Below, piece by piece: positions 46,334-58,347 of a stretch of 64,000 nucleotides of DNA. Both the position numbers and the translations under genes were made by a program. Source of the stretch: Orobanche coerulescens (lineage: Eukaryota > Streptophyta > Magnoliopsida > Lamiales > Orobanchaceae); NCBI GenBank assembly GCA_033398695.1, contig CM065818.1, forward strand, positions 33,628,001 to 33,692,000. The letters are read 5' to 3'. The notes under the pieces are model-generated. The model was given only the letters and a program-made list of their open reading frames with translations. It had not been told where the DNA came from and searched no databases. Position 1 is the first letter of the stretch. The number at the start of each line of letters is the position of its first letter.

Positions 46334-47695
46334 TTAAGAATAAAAAAGCTCGGGGTGTCTCGCATGCATATCCTCCTCCAATTCCCACGTTTCTTCTTCC
46401 ACTCCATGCCTCGACCATTGCACTTTAACCAAGGGAATAGTTTTGTGCCTTAAGTGTTTGTCCCGACGTTCCAAAATCTTCACTGGCCTCTCCTCAAACG
46501 TAACGTTCTTCTCGATCTCTACGTCCCCGAAGTCAATAACATGAGTCGGGTCCGGAACATACTTCCTCAACTGCGTGAAATACACTATGCACATGGCTCA
46601 ACGATGGAGGCAATGCCAAACGGTACGCTAACTCGCCAACTCTCTCTAATATCTCGAAAGGTCCAATATACCTTGGACTGAGCTTCCTCTTTTTCCCAAA
46701 ACGGACAACTCCCTTCGATGGAGACACTCTTAACAATACATGATCCCCTACCTCCAACTCCAAGGGTCAACGTCTCACATCTGCATAAGACTTTTGTCGA
46801 CTCTGAGCCGCCAACATCCTCTCTTGAATTAACTCAACTTTCTTCCTCGTCTCCAATACAAGATCTGGCTCGGTGCCAACTAAATTGGACGGCTCATCCC
46901 AACATATCGGTGATCGACATCGTCGGACATAAAGCACCTCATACGGTGCCATCTTAATCGACATGTGCCAGCTTTTATTATAAGTAAATCTATCAGGGCC
47001 ACATGCTCCTCCCAGTCACTACTCCAGTCTAACACACACGCACGTAACATATCCTTGAACATCTGAATGGTACGCTCGGACTGCCCGTCGGTATGAGGAT
47101 GAAAAGATGTGCTCAAACGCAAACGTGTCCCCTATGCCTTATGTACCGCCTGCCAAAAATGCGATATAAACCGGCCATCTCTGTCCGAAATAATAGTCTT
47201 CGGCGTACCATGAAGTCTCACGATCTGTGCGATAAAAATACGAGCCAATTTTTCTGGACCCCAAGTGTCCTTGATGCCCAGAAAATGTGCCGACTTAGTC
47301 AGTCGGTCCACGATCACCCACACCATATTCATTCCAGTCTTCGTCCTCAGCAAATTTGTGACAAAATTCATAGAGATATCTTCCCACTTCCATTCCTGGA
47401 CGGGAATTGGTTTCAACAACCGGGCTGGCCACTGATGCTCGATTTTAACTTACTGACAAGTCAAACACTTAGCTACAAACTAAACTACCTCATTTTTCAT
47501 GTCATTCCACCAGAAATTCTTCCTCAAACCCTTATACGTTTTACTCGAGCCCGGATGGACTGAGTAAGGTGATGCATGAGCCTCTCGCATAATACCCTGT
47601 CTCAATTCCAAGGCGTTCGGAACACACAGCCGACCTTGGAATCTCAATACACCATCCTCATGAACAACGAATCTCGGGGCTTTCCCCTTCACCAC
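46334..47695 (-). pseudogene. pol: Element C integrase with chromodomain
   Basis: H2C2 finger (HASPYSVHPGSSKTYKGLRK ... CLTC), core (KWEDISMNFVTNL; TIISDRDGRF; DGQSERTIQMF) and a C-terminal chromodomain (PVKILERRDKHLRHKTIPLV ... WSRHGVEEETWELEEDM). The first catalytic Asp of the D-D-E core is Asn here (MDF to MNF). In-frame stops (TAG, TAA) and frameshifts near 46980 and 46590 break it. The chromodomain in known chromoviruses targets integration to marked chromatin and supports the Tekay/Del assignment. Confidence 0.88.
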
Positions 47696-47958
47696 ATTCT
47701 CGCGGAGCTAAATAAACATCGGATCTTCCAACTGTCTCGATTTAATGTCATCGACTAGAGACAAAGAGATCTCAAGAGTACGCAACTGTCCGGCACTCCC
47801 TGGTAGCACAACCTCCACACCTAATCCTATCAACTCTCGCAGGAGCCCTGACTGGGCCGTGAGTAACTCAAGTGCCCGAAGTGATACCGATTTCCAACTC
47901 AAGGCATCTCTACCACATTTGTCTTGCCCGGATGATATAGGATTTCAATATCGTAATC

Positions 47959-49265
47959 CTAAATTAGCTCCAACCACCTTCTCTGTCTCATATTTAGCTC
48001 TTTCTGCGTGAAAATATACTTTAGGCTCTTGTGATCGGTGAAAATCTGACACGACGAGCCATACAAGTAATGACGCCAAATCTTCAATGCAAATACAACT
48101 GCCACCAACTCAAGATCGTGGGTAGGATAATTCAACTCGTACGGCTTCAACTGACGGGAAGCATAGGCAATCGTCTTCCCGTGCTGCATGAGTACACATC
48201 CAAGCCCTTGGCCCGAGGCATCACTATAAATGGAAAAACCCTCATTACCGCTCGGTAAAGCCAAGACGGGAGCGGTAGTCAACCGCTTCTTCAACTCCTC
48301 AAAACTCTTCTGCCTCTCGTCGGTCTACACAAACTTCTCTGACTTCTGCAACAACTGGGTAAGCGTTCGGGCGAGCTTAGAGAACCCCTCAACAAACCTA
48401 CGATAATACCCGGCCAAACCCAGAAAACTACGGACCTCCTTCACGTTCTTGGGCGGCACCCAATCCAACACTGCCTCTATCTTATGTGGGTCCACACGAA
48501 CACCCTCGGCCGAGATCACGTGGCCGAGAAACATAACCTCCTGCAACCAAAACTCACACTTTGAGAACTTCGCATAAAGGCGCTGAGTTCTCAAAATCCC
48601 CAACACTATATACAAATGACGTGCATGCTCCTCCTCGCTCCTCGAGTAAATCAGAATATCATCGATAAAGACGGCTACATATTTATCGAGATATTCGATA
48701 AACACGTTGTTCATTAACTGCATGAACACGGCTGCGGCGTTGGTTAGCCCAAAAGGCATAACCACAAACTCGTAGTGGTCGTATCTCGTTCGAAAGACCG
48801 TCATCGGAATATCAGAATCCTTCACTCGGAGCTGGTAATACCCCGATCTCAAATCAATCTTCGAAAACACGGTTGCCCTTGCAATTGGTCAAACAAGTCA
48901 TCAATCATCATGAGCGGATACTTGTTTTTGATAGTCACTTTGTTCAACTCTCGATAATCGATACATAGACGCAGTGACCCATCCTTCTTCTTTACAAATA
49001 AGACCGGTGCGCCCCAAGGCGAAGTGCTCAGTCGGATATAACCCATGTCTAGGAACTCTCCCAACTGTTTCTTCAACTCAAGCATCTTGGAAGGCGCCAT
49101 GCGGTATGGCGTCTTAGAAATCGGTGCCGCCATCAGTTCCAAATTAACAATGAACTCAACCTCACGGTCTGGTGGCAAACACGACAACTCATCTGGAAAG
49201 ACGTCAGGATACTCACTCACTACCGGAATAGACGTGAGCTCGACTCCCCCTTCTTTTGATCTCAA
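47959..49265 (-). pseudogene. pol: Element C reverse transcriptase and RNase H
   Basis: RT spans [27 protein letters not shown]-type and [20 protein letters not shown], then [15 protein letters not shown] and the active site [12 protein letters not shown] (YxDD variant FIDD). RNase H carries [16 protein letters not shown] and [20 protein letters not shown]. Breaks are a frameshift at about 48850-48870 (just before [10 protein letters not shown]) and a TAG stop near 48325 where related elements have Trp. Confidence 0.92.
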
Positions 49266-49750
49266 AACATAACACCAGTAACCAGTGCAACCCCTCGAAG
49301 GAGTTTCACTGCTTTCATGGCGCTGATCAAGAATCTCTGACTACTCCACTTGCGCCCCACAAAAGAATGCTCAGTACCGTCAGAGGCTAACATCGAAATG
49401 GTTCTCGCTCTATAATTCATGATTGCCCCATGTCGGTCTAGCCAATCCTCACCAAGAATCAAGTCCTCATCCCTAATGTCTACCATAATCAAATTAGAAG
49501 ACCAATCCCTACCCGCAATACTCACCGGAAAATCTCTAATCTCACAATCCCCCACGATATTATCTCCACTAGGCAGCTTAACAACAAACGGTTCACATGC
49601 AACTAGACAATCAACATGCAGACGATGCACACAATCCATAGATATAAAAGAATGCGTAGCACCAGAATAAAATAACACGGAAATAGGATGGTCAATGATG
49701 TGAACGGTACCTATAGCCACCGTCGCGTCAGGATCTCCTGCTTGTCTCAT
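49262..49750 (-). pseudogene. pro: Element C aspartic protease, catalytic Asp replaced
   Basis: Reads VLFYSGATHSFISMDC, then DLILGEDWLDRHGAI and YRARTIS. The family motif is FDSGATHSFIS, present intact in element B. Here the catalytic Asp codon is TAT (Tyr), so the protease should be inactive. It overlaps the RT frame start slightly through a frame change. Confidence 0.9.
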
Positions 49751-49829
49751 CTCATATACTTAGGGCGGAACACATCCCGCACTACCCACATCCTCGACCT
49801 CTGCCAAAACTCTGCTGAGGTTAATTAAC

Positions 49830-50986
49830 TGCCAGCGTCTGATTCACACTCGGTTCTCTTGTAGCCGGGGCTGACACCTGAGTAACTGGTGCCCGACTCG
49901 CATCTCCACAAAACTTAGCACGATGCCCCATACGACCGCAAGTAAGACACTGAATCGGTGGCCTATCACACTCACTCACCATGTGTCCGGGACGACCACA
50001 GTTAAAATAGGAGGACCACGAACGGAAACAGTCGTAGAAGACTTAGAAACATTTCCTCGCCCAAAAGACGGGGACTGATTCCCAAAGACTCGCGAACCAA
50101 ACCGATCCTTCTGATACCCGCCAGACTTACCTCCCGAAAACTGACCGGAGGTCTTCTGTTTCTTACTCTCTGTCGCCGCCTCTGTCGCAGAAAACGACAT
50201 CTCATAAGACATCGCCTTGTTATGATAATCCTTCAAAGTTGTACATCCGAGACCAGACATGTAGTGACGAACTCTCGGCTTCATCCACATATCAAAGTGG
50301 CGGATCTTATCTAATTCATCCCGAACTTGATTTCTCACATAATGAAGCTGCTGATTGTAATCCTTGATCGCCTGTGAAATAGGAACATCCTGGGGCTTAG
50401 CCTCAAAGAAGGATCGAATCCTCCCCTCTTTTACTGGCCACGGACAATATTCGTCCTCCATCAACTCTCGGAACTCTTCCCACATGGCTGCCCGGTCACG
50501 TGGTTTCACTGCTTGCCACCACATTGCCGCCTCCTTGGCGAGAAAGTACTGAGCGATGGGTACCTTCCTCTCCTTGGAGCAGTTATCCGCCTCGAACACC
50601 TTCTCCATCTCGAATAACCAACTCTCCCAACCACAAGGGTCGTAAGTACCATCAAACTGCGGAGGACGCATACCAATCATGTCCTGAAGTAGCTTATCGG
50701 TGTCGGCACCAGTAGGCGGAACCGGGTTAGCATTAGCTTGGCCGACCAAGACTGCCTGAGTCAGTAGCGTCATCTGGTTCGCTACTTGTTGGAGAATGTT
50801 TACTACTCCAACATTATCATTAGCATTGCCGAAACTAGCAGACTGATCCTGCTGGCCCTCGGCGTTAAGCGGGACACTGTTCGACAAATAAGGTGTTGTC
50901 AAACCATCCCCTGAGCTTCCGGACATGGCCGCCCCACCGGCTGCTCGACGTCCCCTACCGCGTCCGCGTTCTCTACCGGTAGGCAT
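49830..50986 (-). pseudogene. gag: Element C gag, frameshifted before the zinc knuckles
   Basis: MPTGRERGRGRG start (50986), Arg/Gly-rich N-terminus, capsid-type domain (MIGMRPPQFDGTYDPCGWES, AMWWQAVKPRDRA, MWMKPRVRHYMSGLGCTTLK), then a frame change near 49990-50030. In the new frame the first knuckle has lost its first Cys (YFNCGRPGHMVSEC) and the second is complete (CLTCGRMGHRAKFC). An in-frame ATG lies further upstream (51028), but the MPTGR start fits its relatives. Confidence 0.9.
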
Positions 50987-51192
50987 TCTAAAGAAGTAAC
51001 GGGTAAGTACAATTGAAACGTAAAACACAACATGACACTAAGAAAGGAACAGAACATGATAACGCAACGAGTCGAGTTAGGAAAAACTTACGAGCATCGG
51101 CGTACTGAGATGATGGCGTAGTAGTGATACTGTTTAAAAACGACACTCAACTAGACCCAAATAACTGACGGCCTAGGTATCCATAAACCTAA

Positions 51193-51204
51193 GCTCTGAT
51201 ACCA
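51193..51204 (-). other. Element C primer-binding site (initiator-Met tRNA)
   Basis: The minus strand reads TGGTATCAGAGC, a perfect match, 5 nt from the 5' LTR end. The leader between it and gag (50987-51192) has no gene. Confidence 0.92.
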
Positions 51205-51209
51205 TATTC

Positions 51210-53332
51210 TGTAACACCTCCAAGACGTTCAGGACATATTACAGTGCCGTGGACCCCACACTTTGGAATCCACCAGGCTAACGTACCAAACCGACATTCG
51301 ACCAAAAGACAAACATCATCAACATACACACAAATCCACAATACAAAACAAAAGACTGAACTCAACAATTCTATTCAACATCAAATCCACCCCAAAACAC
51401 GCACATGACAATAATAAATTCAAAGAAGGAAGTACTCGAGTACTTAAGCAAATGACATAATAAATAAATTTAAAAACCAACACACCAAACGGACGACCAC
51501 TGAACAGAATCACTCTTGCCCATCATCCTCGTATGGCCCGCATGCTCATTCGCCTCCATGACCAGTACCTGAAATACAAAAGTATTTCCCCCATTTAAGG
51601 GGTTAGCGACAACTGCTAGTGCAAGTACAATCCATTTGAACTACCATTCTAATCAGATGAAATATGCGCCAAAATTCATTTCAGAAAACATTTATATTCC
51701 AGAATATCACGGTGCACAAGCACAAAACACATTTCTCTAACAAAACATTTCAAAGTTAACCATTGGTATGAGACTCACGGCCACCATACCCCGCAGAGGC
51801 CCCGTCGGACCATCCCTGGGTGGTTAACCCTAGTTCGCGATACGCACACACACGGCAATACGTATCCCCAAAGGCCCCATCAGACCGTCCCTGGGTGAAC
51901 ATACACATATACATCCACAACAATCATGGAAAGCCATAATCCAAATACTAGAATATGCAGACAAATGTAAAGTACTTGCCTTCGAGACAACTTCGATGAA
52001 ACGGGAACGAACAACGACTACGATTGACCCAGAGGGAACACGACCGTTCCTAAACGAAGGATTAACACAACTCAGTATTATACCATAACAATAATCGAAT
52101 GGAATGCGCCCACAACCCCGATTACAAGCTATGACGACATACGTACAATTGATACGTGCGAGGGTTTTCACAAAACCTCCCCGAATTCACAATCCACGAA
52201 ATAAACATGACATAATCGGATTGGGAATCACTCATTACCAATAATCGATAAGGAATAGTACAACATAACTGAACAATTCGAGTTTAACCAAACGAAACCC
52301 GAAAAACCCCCAAAATTGACAAAGCTAGGGTTCTATACGAAAATACCCTGGATTAAAGTGGAGAAGATCAATTAAGATGATGATGTACTAAGATTGGAAT
52401 ACAATAATCAGTCTGTACGCCCCAAAATCGCCGGAATCGCCCAACGGATGAGAAAAGGAGGAAGAATGACGAAAAAATGGGTTGTTGTCCCATATATACT
52501 AGGCATAATTAGTGCATGCTAATCATCAAAGATAGTGTGCGCTAACGGGGGTCGCCAACAGTCCAGTAGCTACTGCCCGGTGTCGCTAGCGTGCGCTATA
52601 CAAGTTAAGCGTGCGCTAATTCCGACTAGATAGCGTACGCTACGAAAGCCTAGCGCACGCTACCTGATGGTCAGAGTTCAGGATTCTGAGTCCAGAATCC
52701 TACTGCCCAAAATGCTGAAGTCGTTAACACACGCTATAACTATGAGTTAGCGTGCGCTAACTGCACACCGATAGTACACGCAAGAAATAAAGAGTAGTGT
52801 GCGCTACTCACGCAGCAGTTCAGTACTGCTCAGCTCAGTTCACTGCTGCAGAAGGTACGAATTCGAAACGCAACGCAAGGCCAGAATCTAGAAATATAAA
52901 CACGAAATATTCATGACAACGAAGCTAAGCGCTGAAAGAAAATACATTCCGACTACCGGGGAATCCGAAATGCGACAAAGAAGATAAAATTCCCTAAACT
53001 TATAGTAATTTACAAAATGGCCCAAATGTCCGAAAATCATGATACAACGTCGGATTCATAAAACGGAACTCACAACATGAATAACTCAACCATACGAACT
53101 CATACAAACAAAGAAACAATGAAAACGAACGAGTTTTACGAGAATCGAACGTACAAGTGACAAAATATGACATAAAATGGAATTACGTAAAAACATCTCC
53201 GAAACTCGTCCAAATGGAAAAATTCCAAGAACAAAGTAGATTCAAAACGTCGAAACGGTTACAAGCGAGACGATAAAAATAGACATACATCAAAAATAGA
53301 AACTGCTAAAATGGAAAGATATGGATATTACA
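51210..53332 (-). repeat. Element C 5' LTR
   Basis: 2,123 bp partner of 44156-46298, with TATA (minus) at 52491-52498, dyad array 52508-52810 and CACCCAGGGA-type leader repeats at about 51775-51900. Confidence 0.92.
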
Positions 53333-53590
53333 GTTTCGCTTCTAAATGGAACACCAGAAACCTTCTGCTTCTTTGTCACGGACATAGGCTCGGTCGACGA
53401 GAGAACGCTGAAGCTCCGCCAACATCGATATTCTCTCCAGCTACTTGCCTCTGATTACGCGACTGGTCTTCACGACCATATGTACTGGGCTGATCGGTGC
53501 TGGACAACGAATGAGTCACCTCACCATGCTCATGGTTACGACCACGACCACAACCTCAACCTCGACCTCGTCTTCTCGGCGTACTGAACA
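53333..53590 (-). pseudogene. gag: Element D gag, N-terminal part without capsid domain
   Basis: The minus strand begins MFSTPRRRGRG at about 53590, keeping the Arg/Gly-rich start seen in A, B and C gags, with an in-frame stop soon after. Near its end a second frame has TKKQKVSGVPFRSE, matching the post-capsid linker of other gags (SKKQKTSG). The roughly 170-residue capsid domain between these two segments is absent. Element C follows. Confidence 0.65.
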
Positions 53591-55231
53591 TACAACCGCT
53601 CAGCGCAATGAAACATAATATCGTATAATAATATACTGAAAGTACCAACTCAGCACAACACATCAACATAAGACAACAAATAGTAACACGACAAAAATAT
53701 CCATTCGGGATAACTAAGCGATTACAAGAACCACGACTGGATTAGATGGAACCTACGGCCATAACACACTAATCATATGGTCATAAGCATGCTGCTAACC
53801 GCTAGAATAGTTCAATAGCTCCGGAACAACTCTGAACGATAGCTACTACACAAAAATACTGAAAGTCACAAAGTGCTTAAGTATGTATGCAACGTACGGG
53901 TCTAAGCGCTATTGTTTCGCACGAAAGCGATATCATATAAATAAAAAATAACCTCCATCCAGGCAATACAACAATTGGGAACACAACCAAAACTCTTCAA
54001 CAAGGATGCCAATATAACGAATATACGACAACAACTTGGCCCTCAGGCAAATGCATTAGCCCCAAACTCTTAGGGTATCACCTAAAATAATACACCCACA
54101 TTATGAACAAGTTACATCCAAACTTGATCATAAATACCTTAATTTTGAAAATGAAAGCCAATTTGCAATTCAGAATTTTTTTCCAAATCCGAACTGAAAA
54201 GTTTTAAATCGTATACAACGGCAAAACGCTTTTTGTTAAACACTTGGGAACTATCATTGTTTCTCCAGGATAAAATATCGTCATTAGTTAAAATAAAAGT
54301 TTTCATCTTTCATCCTTTTTCGAAAATAAAATCACATTTTCATTTTAAAACATAAAAATTTTTATGGTGTGAAAGGTTTTCAAGTCATACAATTGAGTCA
54401 TTCAAAAATAACACACATTGATCTAAAAATCATATCCAAAATTCTTTCAAACACGGCAAAGGATTACTGACGGTAACATCTTCCCAAATGTCCAAAACAT
54501 CCTAAACACATTTTTTAAATACCGTCGTAAGGTTCAATTTGAAAATACACGATCAGTTCACCAGGACTCAAAATATTTTAGAAGTGTACGCTAAGTCACT
54601 GCTTACACGTACCAACAAAATATTTTTTAGAAATCAGTTTTCCACAAGCATATCTAAGTTTATAAATCCTTCAGAAAGCCATTTTCCATCAGCCCCTGGA
54701 GACATCGGGGAATATTACAGCGTCGTGTGCCTCGCACAGAATCCACAAGGCTAACAGATATTTTTGAATCGTTTCAAACATACCAAAAGGCCAAAGATGG
54801 TAATATATTTCAATAATCAAATACTCTCCAACAATCCATTTTTCCAAATACTATCATAAAAATCCCGTTTGAAAATGCATGGCCCGAATGCCAAAACTCA
54901 ACAGTTTCAAAACATACATTAAGCCACCGCTTAAACGTACCGACAAAATAGTTAGGGAACAATTTTCCAAATTAAACCCAATTTGTAAAATACTAGCAAG
55001 CCATTTAGAAACACATGCACAACAGATATAATTAACAATGAGAATACGTTGTGGCAGAAAACAACAATAAAAAACAATCGACTCTCAAACACATGGCTAT
55101 CCAACATCTAAAATTACTAGTTTAATGAGCATAGCTTGTAAACACCAGACAATCTAGGTTTCTACAATAAAACACGACTTGACTCGACCCAACGGTCTAG
55201 GTTTCCACAACCTAAACTCTAATATCATAAA
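53591..55231 (-). other. Element D 5' leader, noncoding, with decayed primer site
   Basis: About 1.6 kb without genes. A decayed initiator-Met primer site (TGATATTAGAGT, minus, 55216-55227) adjoins the LTR. At 54690-54760 there is a segment resembling an LTR terminus (GTAATATTCCCCGATG on the minus strand, next to AGCCTTGTGGATTC) like the ends of C and D LTRs, possibly an older LTR remnant. Confidence 0.65.
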
Positions 55232-58059
55232 TGTAACACCCCCAAAACCATAAGAAAATGTCACACACCATATACCCTTCTCGCAAGAATCTACTAGGCT
55301 AGACTCTACAATAGGCAACATAATATTTGACCAGCCACTGTCAAACTACATAACAAGACAGACCGATAAGGTTGAAAATTCAAAATAAACGGACCGATGA
55401 GGTCATACCCAAGACATAAGTAACACAACTTGAACAAATTATATCATATACCCATGCATTGGTCAGTATACAATAGTAAAAACGGGATACAACAAAAAAA
55501 TATAAAGAACTCTGACTCCCGATTGATTAGTATTGTAACTTGTCATCTTCCATACCGACCATGCGACTGCTCCCTCGAACTACTCATACCTGAAATGCAT
55601 GAAATGTATTTCCCCCATTTAAGGGGTTATCAATTCGAATTTACCAATACAAGTATTCTAGTCATACAAAATACACCATACAAATATCAGTATAGTCGAA
55701 CAACAACAAACATGAAGAGAAATTCCCGAGAGATTTTAATGGTTATAAAACAAACTAAATCCTTAAAAAATCATTATCTGGGGTATTTCAGAAAACAGAA
55801 GTCTTTTAGGGCCTCAAGTCCGAAGTTATAAAACATTTTCAGAAACATTAAGGTCTCAGCCCAGATCGCTTTTCACATCACAAGAGTTTTATAAAATGGA
55901 AAACCTTTATGGACCTCAAGTCCTAAGTTATAAACCATTTCAAATCGATTGGGTCTCGGTCCAAAGTCATTTTACATAAAACATCCTTTCCAACTACTTG
56001 ACTTTCAAAACAACTCGGTGTTCTAGAATATCTTTCATTTCATCACATAGATCATTGCAGTTCATCAACCACAAACCATTTCATGTCGCTATGATGATTA
56101 TCCGTGTTCTGCTCCTCAAGGTATGAAACCATATTTGCCCTGTCAGACATCCCTAGGTGAATAATCTCATCTCAACTTCATTTACACAACACTTAATGGT
56201 TATCCATGTTCCCGCCCTCGGGGTATGAAACTCTATACACCCCTTCGAACATCCCTAGGTATATAACCTCACGTTCGCGATCCGCCCCTCCAGGTACGAA
56301 TCCCCATACGCCCCGTCGGACATCCCTGGGTGAGCAATACAACATTTCTCACTCATAAGCATGATCTGATGATTATCTGTGTTCCGTCTTTCAAGGTACG
56401 AAACTCTATGTGCCTCGTCGAACATCCTAGGTGGATAATCTCGGCTCAATGATAGTTTTCCACTTATACACACAATCAACATCACAACAGCCATCACGAA
56501 TAGTACACGTCCAATCACACCACAAAATACACAAACAACATCACGACAATCATTACAACAACACACCATCAACACAACACGAACAATGATCAATCCAAAA
56601 TTAAAATACACATCCAAGTATATGAGCATACCAACTCAACAAATATCCGTCAATCCCAACTCGGCATAATACACATCAAAAGTATAATAAACCAACTAAA
56701 TCATCACAATTGACATAATATCACAACAAGGAATGATCATACACAAGTACATAACTAGACACCAACGACGATAATTCACATAATGCACATCCAATGGGAA
56801 CGAGCAACTATCATAAATTCATTACTGAACTTCAATTTGCAAGATATAACTTGTATGGACAAGAATACTTGCCTCGAAATCCCCACGTGAATATTTCCAC
56901 GAACACGGCTCGACCGGAAAGCCCCAAAACCTACAATCTCCACGAGAGAACACCAACAATATGATTACTACAAGAACTACAATCAATAACGATAGAAAAC
57001 ACACCCACCACCCGAAGGAGAACTTGTTGAAACATTTAATCGATCATTAAATGTTTAAAGTTTCTCAATAATACAAAAGACATCAACCGAGTTGCGTGAA
57101 TACAAGATATGGATACACAATCCACAAAATACAACCAATAACATTAAAAGAACACCAACCGTTTTATCAAGATCAGACTAGAATCGAAATCTAGAACAAA
57201 GCCCCAAAAAGTCGACTCCAGGGATTCAAGAACATTACCTTCGATTCAATAAAGAATGAAGGATTAGATGGTGTTAATCCTTGCTAGGAACTCAAATACG
57301 TTGATGGGTGATCTCGACCAGCCCTCGCTCCCAACTCGCCCAATTCGGCCGCACCAAAAGGAAGAAGAAAAAGAGTCAAAATGACAAAGAAAGCTTGCTG
57401 CCTGCCTAATATAGGCCGCAGTTCGTTACGTATGCAACACCTCAAGGTTAGCGTACGTAACAGACTTTACACACGTAACAACCAAATATTACGTATGTAA
57501 TGCTCTACTGATAGCTTACTGCCCCGATGTGCATGAAAGTTAACATACGCAACCATCCCACTGTTATGTACGCAAACAACGAATAACGTATGTTATGCTC
57601 CTCATGCAGCGCATGCTAAAGTCTCTCTAGAGGCTACTGCCTTAAGCAACAGGTATATTAACATACGTTAACTATGCACATAACATACATTAACCTTCAT
57701 GGTTACAGACTTAATGCCTTGTTAACGTACGTAACATGTGCTGACAACAGCACGGTCTGAAATTGGTACAAAAACGCGACTACCTGACAAATAGCATGAT
57801 GCCCAATTTGCAACGAAGCTCTGACGGTCCATAATGAGAACAATCATACGAAGAAACACGACATACAGTATCCCGCGCAAGCATACGATCAATACGACTA
57901 ATGCGACGACAAGTTTTGCTTGATGAAAACCACAACAGGACACATCACAAAATATACAATGGAGAAGCAATTCCACGTACTCATCATCGAGAAGAGAAAT
58001 ATTCAGCACAAAATGATAAATAATTACAGACAACAGAAACAAATTTCTCGAATATTACA
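55232..58059 (-). mobile_element. Element D 5' LTR
   Basis: 2,828 bp; the minus strand starts TGTAATATTCGAG (58059) and ends GGGGGTGTTACA (55232). Dyads of the TTACGTACGTAA/GTTACGTATGCAAC type lie at about 57420-57735, just upstream of CCTATATTAGG (TATA-like, minus, near 57400). About four imperfect tandem leader units of roughly 85 bp (GACATCCCTGGGTG, GGTATGAAAC) lie at 56095-56455. D's pol is absent. Confidence 0.85.
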
Positions 58060-58347
58060 CTAGTTGACTAGGCTACACAGCATAGCTGTTGTGTAGTAAG
58101 CATAGTGCGTGAAATGCAGTGTGATAGTACGCGCTAATATGCAGCATTAGCGCATGCTATCAAGGTAGCTGGCACATGCTAACGAGGTCGAATAGAGACC
58201 TCATATTTTGAGACTCGGTAGCACGTGCTAATAATACCAGTAGTACATGTTAACTGTGTCTGAGTATATATACACGGTCGCAGACTTTTTTTGTGTTTTT
58301 ATTTATTTTCTCTCCTTGCGCGATAATTAGGGCGATATGGGCAATTT
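58060..58347 (+). mobile_element. LTR promoter fragment N
   Basis: Between D and B lies 288 bp with five or six GCGC-type dyads (TAGTACGCGCTAAT, ATTAGCGCATGCTAT, TAGCACGTGCTAAT) followed by TATATATA (58265-58272) in plus orientation. This is the same layout as the LTR promoters of A, B and C. D appears inserted in its U3 side and B downstream. No termini remain. Confidence 0.55.

Larger units (their letters stand above)
44156..53332 (-). mobile_element. Element C: Tekay/Del-type Ty3/gypsy chromovirus, degenerate
   Basis: LTRs at 44156-46298 (3') and 51210-53332 (5'), initiator-Met primer site, gag, protease, RT-RNase H, integrase with a C-terminal chromodomain, and polypurine tract, all on the minus strand. 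Flanking 5-mers are GTTCC (44151-44155) and GTTTC (53333-53337), a target duplication with one change. Multiple frameshifts and stops plus lost catalytic residues show it is dead. It is inserted in the gag of element D. Confidence 0.93.
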
